Positions 26,794 through 34,709 of a stretch of 64,000 nucleotides of DNA are shown one piece after another. The stretch is from Paenibacillus sp. BIC5C1. Its GTDB lineage: Bacteria; Bacillota; Bacilli; Paenibacillales; Paenibacillaceae. How positions within the stretch are numbered: the first letter of the stretch is position 1; each line of letters begins with the position of its first letter. The position numbers and the translations under genes are program-made. The stretch covers positions 372,001-436,000 of the forward strand of contig NZ_CP135922.1 of NCBI RefSeq assembly GCF_032399705.1, written 5' to 3'. The notes beneath the pieces are model-generated. The model had not been told where the DNA came from, ran no database searches, and saw only the letters and a program-made list of their open reading frames with translations.

Positions 26794-27906
26794 TTAATGA
26801 ACAGTTTTGGGTAGACAAAAGGTAACTACAGTTCCTTTGCCAGGCTCCGAAGATACTACAAGTGTACCTCCGGCTCCGCGGGCTCGCTCCTCCATGCTAA
26901 ATAGACCAACGCCGTTACCGGCCGTCGTACTGTTGAACCCTGCGCCTCGGTCCTCGATTTTCACAACGGTTGCCTCTTCCGAATCTTCCACCGTCACATG
27001 CGCCTCTGACACATCGGCGTACTTGGCCACATTGGTTAACGCCTCCTGGATAATGCGGTACATGGCGATCTCCCGGTTCATCTCAAGCCGTTTTCGCAGA
27101 TTACATTCCAGATCCACTTCAATTCCGTAGTGCCGGGTATAGTTCTCGATATACGTACGAATGGCTGGAACGACACCAAGGTCATCCAGTACGGAGGGTC
27201 TCAGCTCCCATGCCATGCCGCGTACATCCTCCATAATACCCGTAACTTGTTTTCGGAGTGCTTCCACACCAGATTGAGGTTGGTCCGCCAGCAGACGATC
27301 CATCTGAATGACGAGGGAGAAGAGACTCTGTCCAATGCCGTCATGCAGCTCACGGGAGATACGCCGCCGCTCCTCTTCCTGAATGTTCATAACCTGGGTC
27401 ATCATCGTCTGTAACTCGGCTTCGACCCGCTTCAACTTGGTTACCTCACTACGAACAGCCAAATACTGATAGGGCTCACCATCGTTATCGAGAAAAGGCA
27501 CAATCGTTGTATTCACCCAATAATGGCTGCCATCTCTGGCACGGTTGCGAATCTCTCCGTTCCACACTCTTCCGGAAGAGATAGTTTCCCACAGGTTTTT
27601 CATAAAGTTCTTGCCGTGATAACCCGAATTAATGATCCGATGATCCTGACCGATCAATTCTTCCCGATTATATTGTGAAATTTCGCAGAATTTATCATTT
27701 ACATACTGTATCTTTCCTTTGCGGTCCGTGAGGGCTACAATGGACGACTCATCCAGGGCAAACTTCAGATCACTGAGCTGGTGCAGAGAACCTTTCAGTC
27801 TACTGCGGAATTCAGTATCTGTAATGTGACTGTCGATCTCCTCTAATAACTGACGCACAGGTTGATCGGCAAATCCGCTAAGTCTGTTTTCACGTGCGCT
27901 ACTCAA
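26794..27906 (-). CDS. Cytoplasmic PAS-domain sensor histidine kinase (NarL/DegS type)
   Basis: A 370-residue soluble kinase. A PAS domain with its C-terminal extension spans about 50-165 (SSIVALTDRKGKIQYVNDKF, NRARDGSHYWVNTT). The HisKA_3 box is RRRISRELHDGIGQSL with the phospho-accepting His, and the ATPase domain shows NVAKYADVS and DRGAGFN. It begins at a TTG (27904-27906) inside the last codons of the response regulator (8-base overlap), so translation is coupled. No membrane segment exists, so the signal is intracellular, perhaps redox or a bound cofactor in PAS. The target genes are unknown. Confidence 0.92.
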   Translation of the reverse strand: MSSARENRLSGFADQPVRQLLEEIDSHITDTEFRSRLKGSLHQLSDLKFALDESSIVALTDRKGKIQYVNDKFCEISQYNREELIGQDHRIINSGYHGKNFMKNLWETISSGRVWNGEIRNRARDGSHYWVNTTIVPFLDNDGEPYQYLAVRSEVTKLKRVEAELQTMMTQVMNIQEEERRRISRELHDGIGQSLFSLVIQMDRLLADQPQSGVEALRKQVTGIMEDVRGMAWELRPSVLDDLGVVPAIRTYIENYTRHYGIEVDLECNLRKRLEMNREIAMYRIIQEALTNVAKYADVSEAHVTVEDSEEATVVKIEDRGAGFNSTTAGNGVGLFSMEERARGAGGTLVVSSEPGKGTVVTFCLPKTVH

Positions 27907-28549
27907 AGTTAAGCAACCCCTTTTTCATCGCAAACTTTACCAGTTCCGGTCTGGTTCGAAGGCCGAGCTTCTCCATCAGATTGCTTTTGTGGGATTCGAC
28001 CGTTTTGACACTGATCACCAGATGTTCAGCGATTTCCTTGTTGGCGTAACCCTTGGCAATCCAGGACAAGATCTCTTTCTCCCGCTCGGATAACGTGTCA
28101 TACGGTCCGGCGTTCTCGTGTTTCGCTTTGTCCAGGTATTCACTCATCAGCCGCTTGGTCGCACTTGGGTACAGATAGGCGCTACCCTCTGCTACGGAAC
28201 GAATAGCGGCAAGTAATTCTTCATGCGGCGCGCTCTTGAGAATATATCCGGACGCTCCCGCGTGGATGGCGCGGAACAGATATTCTTCATCGTCATGCAT
28301 GGTCAGGATCAAAATGGAGACATCCGGCATCAATTTCTTCAGTTCAGCAGTAGCGGTCAGACCATCTTTGCCTGGCGGCATGCTGAAATCCATTAAGACC
28401 ACATCCGGCTTCAGTTCTTGTGCCTTGGCAATAGCTTCATCCCCATCGGCCGCGTCTCCAACAATATGTATATCATTCTTTCCGTCGAGCAGGGCAATCA
28501 GCCCAGAGCGTACAACTACATGATCATCGACAACCAATAATTGAATCAC
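27899..28549 (-). CDS. NarL/LuxR-family response regulator
   Basis: A 216-residue regulator starting at GTG after AGGAGG. The receiver domain has the acidic pair VVDDH, the phosphorylatable Asp in DVVLMDFSMP and the switch Lys in ILKSAP. The LuxR-type helix-turn-helix at the C terminus reads LSEREKEILSWIAKGY, then KEIAEHLVISVKTVESHKS. It is cotranscribed with, and upstream of, its kinase. Confidence 0.94.
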   Translation of the reverse strand: MIQLLVVDDHVVVRSGLIALLDGKNDIHIVGDAADGDEAIAKAQELKPDVVLMDFSMPPGKDGLTATAELKKLMPDVSILILTMHDDEEYLFRAIHAGASGYILKSAPHEELLAAIRSVAEGSAYLYPSATKRLMSEYLDKAKHENAGPYDTLSEREKEILSWIAKGYANKEIAEHLVISVKTVESHKSNLMEKLGLRTRPELVKFAMKKGLLNFE

Positions 28550-28596
28550 ATCATTTTCCTCCTGTCCGGTTCCACAGTTCTGTCTTTATCATACCA

Positions 28597-28636
28597 AAAA
28601 AGAAAGCCATTCAGATGGGAATCTCTGAATAGCTTC
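28597..28636 (-). terminator. Rho-independent terminator of the siderophore-binding protein gene
   Basis: On the minus strand GAAGCTATTCAGA pairs with TCTGAATGGCTTTC, followed by TTTTTTGG. Confidence 0.82.
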
Positions 28637-28670
28637 TTTTCTCTGTATATCGGACAAGAGGAATTAAACT

Positions 28671-29669
28671 TTAGTTCTCTGTTTTACCGAAACGCTCCTT
28701 AATCATGTCTGCAATTTCCTGAACCTGTGCTTCCACGGCAAGTGGATCATAGGGCCAGAAGCGTTCTCCGTCAAGCTTGAACACGCGATTGTTCTTCACG
28801 GCATCCAGGGATGACCAGACCGCTGAACCCTCATCCAGTGAACCTCCGTTGGACAAATCCAGGAAGATATAATCACCTGCGTAATCTGCCAGCTTTTCCT
28901 CGGATATCGCTACGGTATCTTTATCCTGATCAATGAGCTCTTTCTGTACAATGTCTGGTGCTTTCAGTCCGAGCTGTTGATAGATGGCCTGTCCACCGCG
29001 ATTGACACCATCCCCATTGATGTACCATTCTTTGCCGAACAGACTGAAGTTGGAGAAGGTTGTGCCTTCTTTGACCAGTCCTTGAATGGACTCTTTGGCG
29101 GCCTTCACTTTTACTTCGAATTGGGATAACCAATCTTTGGCTTCCTTCTGTTTGTTAATGATTTCACCAAAAGCGGTGATCTCCTCATGGACATTGTCGT
29201 ATGTTCCGTAAGGGATGATGAGTGTGGGTGCGATTTTACGATATTGCTCATTCAGTTTCTCATCTCCACCTACAGTAACGATCAGGTCAGGTTGAAGTGC
29301 CAAAATTTTCTCCACCGATCCGCCGTCAATCCGGCCAATGTCTGCCACGCCCTCAACGAGATCAAGCACATAAGGGCTTTCCAGCTCATAATCTGGCGCA
29401 CCTACAGGCTTGATGCCAAGTGCCAGAAAATCAGCAAGGTAACCTTGCGTAACGATACGCTGAGGATTCACGGGGATTTCAACGTCTCCGTGAACCGTCG
29501 ATATGACCTGTGTTTCTGCCTCGCTGGTCGCTGGTTGTTCTTCTGTTACGGCAGGTGCGGAAGCATTATTTTCTGTCGTTTCTTCCGCTTGGCCTGAGCA
29601 GCCAATAATTCCTATCACGAGTATAAGGATTATGAGCCCTGCCCACCATTTTGATTTAACCCCTGTCAT
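28671..29669 (-). CDS. Iron-siderophore ABC transporter substrate-binding lipoprotein (FecB/FhuD-like)
   Basis: About 332 residues. The start at 29669 follows GGGGAG; a TTG five codons upstream is possible. The signal peptide ends in a lipobox with Cys24 (IIGC), followed by an acidic/Thr-rich linker and a TroA-like two-lobed domain (TQGYLADFLALGIKPVGAP, LQPDLIVTVGG). A Fur-box-like site lies 18-36 bases upstream. No permease or ATPase genes are adjacent, so the partner importer must be elsewhere. The neighbouring AraC-type regulator carries a related binding domain, which supports a ferric-siderophore ligand. Confidence 0.9.
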   Translation of the reverse strand: MTGVKSKWWAGLIILILVIGIIGCSGQAEETTENNASAPAVTEEQPATSEAETQVISTVHGDVEIPVNPQRIVTQGYLADFLALGIKPVGAPDYELESPYVLDLVEGVADIGRIDGGSVEKILALQPDLIVTVGGDEKLNEQYRKIAPTLIIPYGTYDNVHEEITAFGEIINKQKEAKDWLSQFEVKVKAAKESIQGLVKEGTTFSNFSLFGKEWYINGDGVNRGGQAIYQQLGLKAPDIVQKELIDQDKDTVAISEEKLADYAGDYIFLDLSNGGSLDEGSAVWSSLDAVKNNRVFKLDGERFWPYDPLAVEAQVQEIADMIKERFGKTEN

Positions 29670-29686
29670 TCTGCTTCTCCCCAATC

Positions 29687-29705
29687 AATAATGATTATCT
29701 TTCTC
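29687..29705 (-). promoter_or_regulatory. Fur box upstream of the siderophore-binding gene
   Basis: The minus strand reads GAGAAAGATAATCATTATT, 16 of 19 matches to the classical Fur consensus GATAATGATAATCATTATC. It lies just upstream of the lipoprotein start, so iron-dependent repression is expected. Confidence 0.8.
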
Positions 29706-29786
29706 AATAAAACCTCCTATGTATCGTAGCTTTTGTGCACAAGTATCGTCTATCTCAAAATGTGACCCATTGAGTATGGACAAATG

Positions 29787-31397
29787 TTACCTGTCCTTAA
29801 CGCTATTCTCCCGAATCAGAATGTCTACCATAATTTCAAGTTGCTTCTCCAGAGACAAGGCATCATTACACCAGAATTGTTCCAGTTGCAGAGGGTATAT
29901 GCGACGATTTCCGTTATTCATAAACTTGCGCCAGCCCGGGCGCTCGCTAAGTTTATCTGGTGAATCGTGATACAAGCCACCTTCGTGTGCCGGAAGAACA
30001 AGAAACATATGATCTGCTGCATATTCTGCCAATTGGTCTTCTTTAATGTATTGATGATTGTCAGGTTCCAGAACATCACGGAGGATATTGGGGTGAGGAG
30101 TAAGATGAAGTCCATAATACACGTTATAAGCTGCTCTGGCAGTTGCATTCCAGATACAAATGGTCCCGTCTTCCCACAGTTCATACAGACCAACGGTTTC
30201 TCCAGGTTTTATAAAATCTTTTAATCGATCAGATTCGGTTCTGGCCCGTATTGTGTAATGTTCAATCCAATCCTCGGCTGCCTGTTCTCGTCCTACAATT
30301 CGGCCAATCAGACGAACCGTTTCCAGTCGATCCAGTTGGTTCCAAGGGAGAACAATAACCTGGGATATACGTTCAAGTTGTTCAAGCTTGTGCGGCAAGT
30401 AGTACAGATAATCCGGTGCGATGATCAAATCAATCGGTTCAACGCTCAATAATTGTTCCACGCCATGTTCATCCAGATCAATTACGTCATGCAGCTCATC
30501 CTGAATTAATGGAGACAGGGCCCAGGGGAGAAAGGAGGCCGCAACGGGTTGAACGCCGAGGGCAAGTAGATCCCCTGTATATTGAACAGTGGCAATCCGT
30601 CTCGCACGTGGCTGCAATCGATACTCACTTGGGCTGATCCCGGTGAACTGCTTAAACTTGCGGCTTAAATATAAACCGTCAGCATAGCCTACGAGCAGGG
30701 CGATTTCATTCAATGTGGCCTGTGTCGATAGGAGGTATTGCTTAGCCTTATCCATCCGAACTCGGGTCAGATGAGCCTGGAAGCTGCGCCCCACCTGTTT
30801 TTGAAAAAATCTAGAGAAATAGCTTGCGTTAAATCCAGTCATGCGGGCAATGTCTTCCCGGGTGAGATGATCGCCATAGTGGTGATTGATATAGTAAAGG
30901 GCATCCCGAATTACACTGTCCACCATTTCTGTGGCGGGCTTAACCGCCAGATTGAACAACTCAAGCAGCTCACTCAGCAGAAAATGGGATCGGGCTTCTT
31001 CAGTCATGCTGCTGCCTGAACGTTTGTCGGTAAGTTCCTGGATAATGGCAAGAATCCGTAACCCTTGTGAACTGGCTCCAGTCTTTGACCCATGTGCAGG
31101 CAGGTTCTCTGATGTAAGTTCATAGACACGCTTCTCATGGGACTCTTTCGTTAATCCGTATTCCAGAAAGCCGATATGATATACCGTGAAGGCAGAAGCC
31201 GGAGTATGTATAAGCTCCAGGGAACATGGGGGATACAGGAAAAGGGTTTGGCCTTTATGTAAAACGCCATGTACCTGCCCAAATTGAAAGCTCACCGTGG
31301 CTGTACAAGTCACCAGGGAAGGAGATGCTATGGAAATAGATCCAGTTTGCTGTGCAGCTTCCCAAGGAATCACACTGGCATTTGTCAGTACAAGCAT
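29787..31397 (-). CDS. AraC-family regulator fused to a siderophore-binding domain (Btr-like)
   Basis: A 536-residue protein with an N-terminal cupin-like segment (1-150), two AraC helix-turn-helix motifs (about 165-265; LTREDIARMTGFNASYFSRF and LNEIALLVGYADGLYLSRKF) and a C-terminal TroA/FecB-type ligand domain (about 270-530; DLLALGVQPVAASFLPW). Family knowledge: B. subtilis Btr has this layout, binds bacillibactin in the cytoplasm and activates the feuABC uptake genes. By analogy it should activate the adjacent lipoprotein gene, which lies downstream on the same strand, when a ferric siderophore enters. ATG is preceded by AGGAGG. Confidence 0.9.
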   Translation of the reverse strand: MLVLTNASVIPWEAAQQTGSISIASPSLVTCTATVSFQFGQVHGVLHKGQTLFLYPPCSLELIHTPASAFTVYHIGFLEYGLTKESHEKRVYELTSENLPAHGSKTGASSQGLRILAIIQELTDKRSGSSMTEEARSHFLLSELLELFNLAVKPATEMVDSVIRDALYYINHHYGDHLTREDIARMTGFNASYFSRFFQKQVGRSFQAHLTRVRMDKAKQYLLSTQATLNEIALLVGYADGLYLSRKFKQFTGISPSEYRLQPRARRIATVQYTGDLLALGVQPVAASFLPWALSPLIQDELHDVIDLDEHGVEQLLSVEPIDLIIAPDYLYYLPHKLEQLERISQVIVLPWNQLDRLETVRLIGRIVGREQAAEDWIEHYTIRARTESDRLKDFIKPGETVGLYELWEDGTICIWNATARAAYNVYYGLHLTPHPNILRDVLEPDNHQYIKEDQLAEYAADHMFLVLPAHEGGLYHDSPDKLSERPGWRKFMNNGNRRIYPLQLEQFWCNDALSLEKQLEIMVDILIRENSVKDR

Positions 31398-31546
31398 ATC
31401 TGTAGCCTCCTAGCCGTATGTTCTATCTTGAACATATCGATGTATGGACTCGATTATATCAATCTGTGAGACAGACGTCGACGTTCACAGAGGAGTGATG
31501 GCAATGTGACTAATTACGCTTGTCCAACTAAGAAATAAACCATAAT

Positions 31547-31588
31547 CCAAAAAAGTCTTGTTACTCCCATAAGGAAATAACAAGACTT
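31547..31588 (-). terminator. Rho-independent terminator of the GAF gene
   Basis: On the minus strand AAGTCTTGTTA pairs perfectly with TAACAAGACTT, followed by TTTTGG. It lies 26 bases past the GAF gene stop. The rest of the 31398-31613 gap shows no gene and presumably carries the promoter of the AraC regulator. Confidence 0.85.
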
Positions 31589-31613
31589 CTTGGCGTATTC
31601 CAGACAGCTGTCT

Positions 31614-32045
31614 TTATCCGTACACTTTTGGTTGCAGCTGTATAGCGACCTGTTCGGTCTGACGGACCATCTCGGGTGAGAACGTGCAGGGTAATCTGTT
31701 GCCAAGGAGCAACACGGCGCCAGGAACACTTCCTTGCTGGAAGACAGGCACTGCTATGGCACATACCAACCGCTCCGCAAGCATTAACGGGCAACGGGCG
31801 GGTGTATGCTCCCCGGTGGATTGTGCATCAGATAGAGCGGTGCGTCCAGTTCGAAGCGCTGTGCCAACCAGATCTTGTCCGGGACGCATCTCCATGCGTT
31901 TCACCCGTTCGTTGCTGGCGCCGGATGTATAACTCCAGCGCAGCATCGTGCCGGACAGACAGGCCAGTCCGCAAAAATCGCTGGAGGTACTCAGGCGCAG
32001 GCCGTCGATCATCTCCTGAATGCCAGATGGCAGTTCATCATGCAT
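31614..32045 (-). CDS. GAF-domain protein (NreA-like)
   Basis: A 143-residue protein that is a single GAF domain (FCGLACL...ALRTGRTALSDA...VCAIAVPVF...VPGAVLLLGNR). Family knowledge: small stand-alone GAF proteins such as NreA of staphylococci bind nitrate and tune an anaerobic two-component system. Here the gene diverges from an Fnr-type regulator gene across a shared promoter with an Fnr site. A nitrate or redox sensor role is inferred from length and context; the nitrate-binding residues were not checked. The weak AAAGGAAGTG ribosome site is 8-16 bases upstream of ATG. Confidence 0.78.
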   Translation of the reverse strand: MHDELPSGIQEMIDGLRLSTSSDFCGLACLSGTMLRWSYTSGASNERVKRMEMRPGQDLVGTALRTGRTALSDAQSTGEHTPARCPLMLAERLVCAIAVPVFQQGSVPGAVLLLGNRLPCTFSPEMVRQTEQVAIQLQPKVYG

Positions 32046-32423
32046 GAGAGGACACTTCCTTTTTTGGAATCATACTGTATGTTACGGTGTATTCAATATC
32101 GTTAACCTGTGGTCAGGGAACATCTTAAAATAAGGGTATTTCGCCACTGCTTCTATTGTAGCCCCTTTCTTCCGTGTTGTAATTCAGGGAAAACCCCTAT
32201 TTCCGTTCTACAATTTGCTGATCCTATGTATGGACAGGCATTCAGGCCAGGAACAGCAAGGCTTTTTTTAATTGCGGAGCCTTAAAGGTACCTCTTAAGT
32301 GTGATTTATCTCACAGCAAATTCAGGGAGTTTCCCGGTGAGGTTCAGGTGATCCCCCGATAACCTCCACGCTAAATTCGCGATATGATGGATACATAAGG
32401 AAACACCGAGGGGGACGATGGTA
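32046..32423. promoter_or_regulatory. Divergent promoter region between GAF gene and fnr
   Basis: A 378-base gap with no convincing gene. It holds the Fnr/Crp site at 32300-32315 and AT-rich stretches. Transcription of both genes must start here. Confidence 0.55.
32300..32315. promoter_or_regulatory. Fnr/Crp-type binding site
   Basis: TGTGA-TTTATC-TCACA is a perfect match to the TGTGA-N6-TCACA consensus used by Crp and B. subtilis Fnr. It lies about 110 bases before the fnr start and 255 before the GAF gene start, compatible with autoregulation. Confidence 0.85.
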
Positions 32424-33200
32424 ATGGGTACGGTATTCACAGAAAGAACAACCCAGGCGACACAACAAGAACAGACGGAGGCGAGCAAGATGACACGGGA
32501 GACAGGTGGAATCCTTTCGTTCGTGACAGCTGAACAATGGGGCTTGATCGAGGCAAAGATGCAGCCTAAACGGGTAAAGTCGGGGTACAGTCTCTTTCTG
32601 GAAGGCGATGAAGCCGGATACTTGTACTACATTCGCTCGGGAAGAGTGAAGCTGACCAAGTCGACTGAGGATGGGAAAGAAATCATTTTATCGATTCAGC
32701 AAACCGGGGATCTGATTGGAGAGTTTGGCGGCATCGGCGGATTATCCCATAGCTACAGTGCTGAGATGGCAGAAAAAGGGGAGCTCGGGATCATCTCGCT
32801 CAGCGACTTGGAAAGTGTGCTCAGCAAACACGGTGACCTTGCCTTGAAATTCCTGCAATGGATGGCGCTCGCCCAACGTATCACCCAGTCGCGTTTCCGT
32901 GATCTCTTGCTCTATGGCAAGGCAGGTGCACTCGCATCGACGCTCATTCGTGCCAGCAACTCGTATGGCAGAATTACGCCGGATGGCATCGTGCTCGACA
33001 TGAAGCTGAATCATACCGAGTTGTCGGAAATGATTGGTGCCACGCGGGAGAGTGTAACGCGCATGTTGGGAGCCTGGAAAGAACAGGGGACGCTGGACAC
33101 CGTGGATGGAAAGCTGATGATTCGTGACCTGGCAGCCTTGCGCTGCATGTGCGGTTGTCCTACATTTCCAAGCTGCCCGGTAGAGTTGTGCCGATTGTAA
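32424..33200 (+). CDS. fnr: Crp/Fnr-family regulator with C-terminal cysteine cluster (Fnr)
   Basis: About 258 residues: a cyclic-nucleotide-fold domain (30-145), a dimer helix and a helix-turn-helix (LSEMIGATRESVTRMLGAW, about 190-208). The last 18 residues carry Cys241, 243, 245, 251 and 256 (CMCGCPTFPSC). Family knowledge: Bacillus Fnr binds its oxygen-labile 4Fe-4S cluster through C-terminal cysteines, unlike the enterobacterial N-terminal arrangement. It should activate anaerobic genes when oxygen is absent. ATG 32424 fits the GAGGGGG box better than ATG 32418. Its terminator has been split by an insertion sequence (see findings). Confidence 0.88.
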   Translation: MGTVFTERTTQATQQEQTEASKMTRETGGILSFVTAEQWGLIEAKMQPKRVKSGYSLFLEGDEAGYLYYIRSGRVKLTKSTEDGKEIILSIQQTGDLIGEFGGIGGLSHSYSAEMAEKGELGIISLSDLESVLSKHGDLALKFLQWMALAQRITQSRFRDLLLYGKAGALASTLIRASNSYGRITPDGIVLDMKLNHTELSEMIGATRESVTRMLGAWKEQGTLDTVDGKLMIRDLAALRCMCGCPTFPSCPVELCRL

Positions 33201-33261
33201 TGAAAGCAAGTTGAATAGGGTGGTACCTTCGATGGGCGATTGGGGTCGTTACGGAGAATTC

Positions 33262-33272
33262 AAAAAAGCTGA
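33262..33272 (+). terminator. Left half of the fnr terminator, interrupted by the IS
   Basis: AAAAAAGCTGA here is the exact complement of TCAGCTTTTTT at 34596-34606. Removing the IS and one copy of its AGTC target duplication restores a complete hairpin (inner stem CCGA/TCGG, loop TTTAC) with T-runs on both strands. Confidence 0.8.
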
Positions 33273-33360
33273 AGTCTGGTATTATCCCCTTTAAGTAGAC
33301 ACTTAAAAAAACCTTCATGTTATCATGAGGGTTCAAGTGACACTTGGAGGGGATATTTTT

Positions 33361-33681
33361 ATGGCCAAAAAAGGACAAACATTTCAGACGTATACCGAAG
33401 AGTTTAAATTGAATGCAGTTAGATCCTATGTCGAAGGTTCTTCAAGTTACAAAGTGGTCGCTGATCGCGAAGGAATTCGAAACTGTTCACAACTGAAGGT
33501 GTGGGTAAAAAAATGGAAAAACGGGGAAGTGTTTGATGAGCGAAAAAACAATGTTCCGAATCCAATGAAAGGACGTCCTCGTACTGCCTTTAGCAGTGTA
33601 GAAGAAGAACGGGATTACCTTCAAGCACAGGTGGATTATTTAAAAAAGCGGTATCCAAATCTAGTAAAGGAGAAGCGCTGA
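33361..33681 (+). CDS. IS3-family transposase OrfA (helix-turn-helix subunit)
   Basis: 106 residues beginning at ATG after TTGGAGGGG. A helix-turn-helix (YTEEFKLNAVRSYVEG, then SYKVVADREGI) is followed by a leucine-zipper-like tail (VEEERDYLQAQVDYLKK). It binds the terminal repeats. Ribosomes can slip at A-AAA-AAG (33642-33648) near the 3' end into the orfB frame. Confidence 0.92.
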   Translation: MAKKGQTFQTYTEEFKLNAVRSYVEGSSSYKVVADREGIRNCSQLKVWVKKWKNGEVFDERKNNVPNPMKGRPRTAFSSVEEERDYLQAQVDYLKKRYPNLVKEKR

Positions 33682-34541
33682 GCCAACGGGAGAACTACGA
33701 TATCATAGACGAATTGCGCTGCTCGCATGGCATTACACGCCTATTATCGATTACAGGAATACCCCGTTCCAGTTACTACAAATGGCGAGCAACACAGCCG
33801 CAGCGAGACGCAAGACAAGACCGTGAGCGTGAGATCAAAGAACACATGATGGCTATTCATTTTGCAAACCGAGAGTTTGGTTATCCTCGCATGACAACGG
33901 CGTTGTGGGAGGCTGGTCTGAACGTTAATCACAAGAAAGTATGGCGAATCATGCGGGAACTATCGATCCAATCGGTAATTCGTAAGAAGCGGAAGAAGTC
34001 CAGCTATACGCCATCTGTGATTTATCCGAATCGCCTGAAGCGCCAGTTTCATGCGACAGCACCCCAGCAAAAAATGGTGACGGATATTACCTATATTCCG
34101 AATGGAAGTACATTTGTTTACCTGTCCGTGATTCAAGACCTGTTCAACAATGAGATTGTAGCTTGGCAGTTGTCTAAACGGAACGATGTTCAGCTCGTAT
34201 TGGATACGGTGGAACAATGGACACAAAAAAGAGACGTTTCAGAAGCCGTGCTCCATTCGGATCAGGGCTTCCAATACACGTCTCAGGCGTACAACACACG
34301 ATTAGAAGCATTCGGCGTGAAGGGCAGCCACTCTCGCAAAGCAACCTGCCTAGATAACGCATGCATCGAATCCTTCTTTTCGCATCTCAAGACAGAGAAG
34401 CTGTACCTTAACCAGTGTAATTCAGAAGTAGAGATTCGACAAGCCGTGGAAGATTATATGTACAATTACAACTACCGACGCTTTCAAGCCAAACTCAAAC
34501 AGCGCGCACCGATTGAATATCGATGCGCACTGGCAGCATAG
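33648..34541 (+). CDS. IS3-family transposase OrfB (DDE integrase), made by -1 frameshift
   Basis: This is the -1 frame after the slippery site at 33642-33648; no stop separates the site from the integrase, so an OrfAB fusion of about 393 residues results. An HTH_21-like region (GIPRSSYYKW) precedes an rve core with catalytic Asp in VTDITYIP, Asp in LHSDQGFQYTS and Glu in NACIESFFSHLK, all in place. A TTG at 33714 could allow separate OrfB translation. Confidence 0.9.
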   Translation, partial: AVSKSSKGEALSQRENYDIIDELRCSHGITRLLSITGIPRSSYYKWRATQPQRDARQDREREIKEHMMAIHFANREFGYPRMTTALWEAGLNVNHKKVWRIMRELSIQSVIRKKRKKSSYTPSVIYPNRLKRQFHATAPQQKMVTDITYIPNGSTFVYLSVIQDLFNNEIVAWQLSKRNDVQLVLDTVEQWTQKRDVSEAVLHSDQGFQYTSQAYNTRLEAFGVKGSHSRKATCLDNACIESFFSHLKTEKLYLNQCNSEVEIRQAVEDYMYNYNYRRFQAKLKQRAPIEYRCALAA

Positions 34542-34581
34542 CTTTTTTTATCTGTCTACTTGACAGGGGTAAGACCAAGTC

Positions 34582-34606
34582 CGATTTACTCGGGATCAGC
34601 TTTTTT
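34582..34606 (+). terminator. Right half of the fnr terminator, interrupted by the IS
   Basis: CGA-TTTAC-TCGG-GA then TCAGCTTTTTT, complementary to the half at 33262-33272. By itself it lacks its partner arm, so termination at this place is probably lost. Confidence 0.75.
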
Positions 34607-34666
34607 GGCGTGATGGAGGGCTTGCGGTTAGCGGTTCTCATCCAAGATAGCTAGTATAGGATGTAA

Positions 34667-34690
34667 AGGAGGGCCCGTTAACGCCCTCCT
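34667..34690 (-). terminator. Hairpin downstream of the acetyltransferase gene
   Basis: AGGAGGGC and GCCCTCCT are perfect arms around an 8-base loop, 19 bases past the minus-strand stop. The following T-run is weak (TTTACAT). Confidence 0.65.
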
Positions 34691-34709
34691 GCATCATATC
34701 AGGAATTCA

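Larger units (their letters stand above)
33277..34577 (+). mobile_element. IS3-family insertion sequence, 1301 bp, 4-bp target duplication
   Basis: The ends are imperfect inverted repeats beginning 5'-TGGT (left TGGTATTATCCCC, right complement TGGTCTTACCCC), both followed by AAGTAGACA a few bases in. They give the TG...CA ends typical of IS3 elements. AGTC directly flanks both sides (33273-33276 and 34578-34581). Inside are orfA and orfB in the -1 frame with a slippery site. A hairpin CCTTCATG-TTAT-CATGAGGG at 33312-33331 precedes orfA and may protect it from outside transcription. The element appears intact. Confidence 0.9.
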
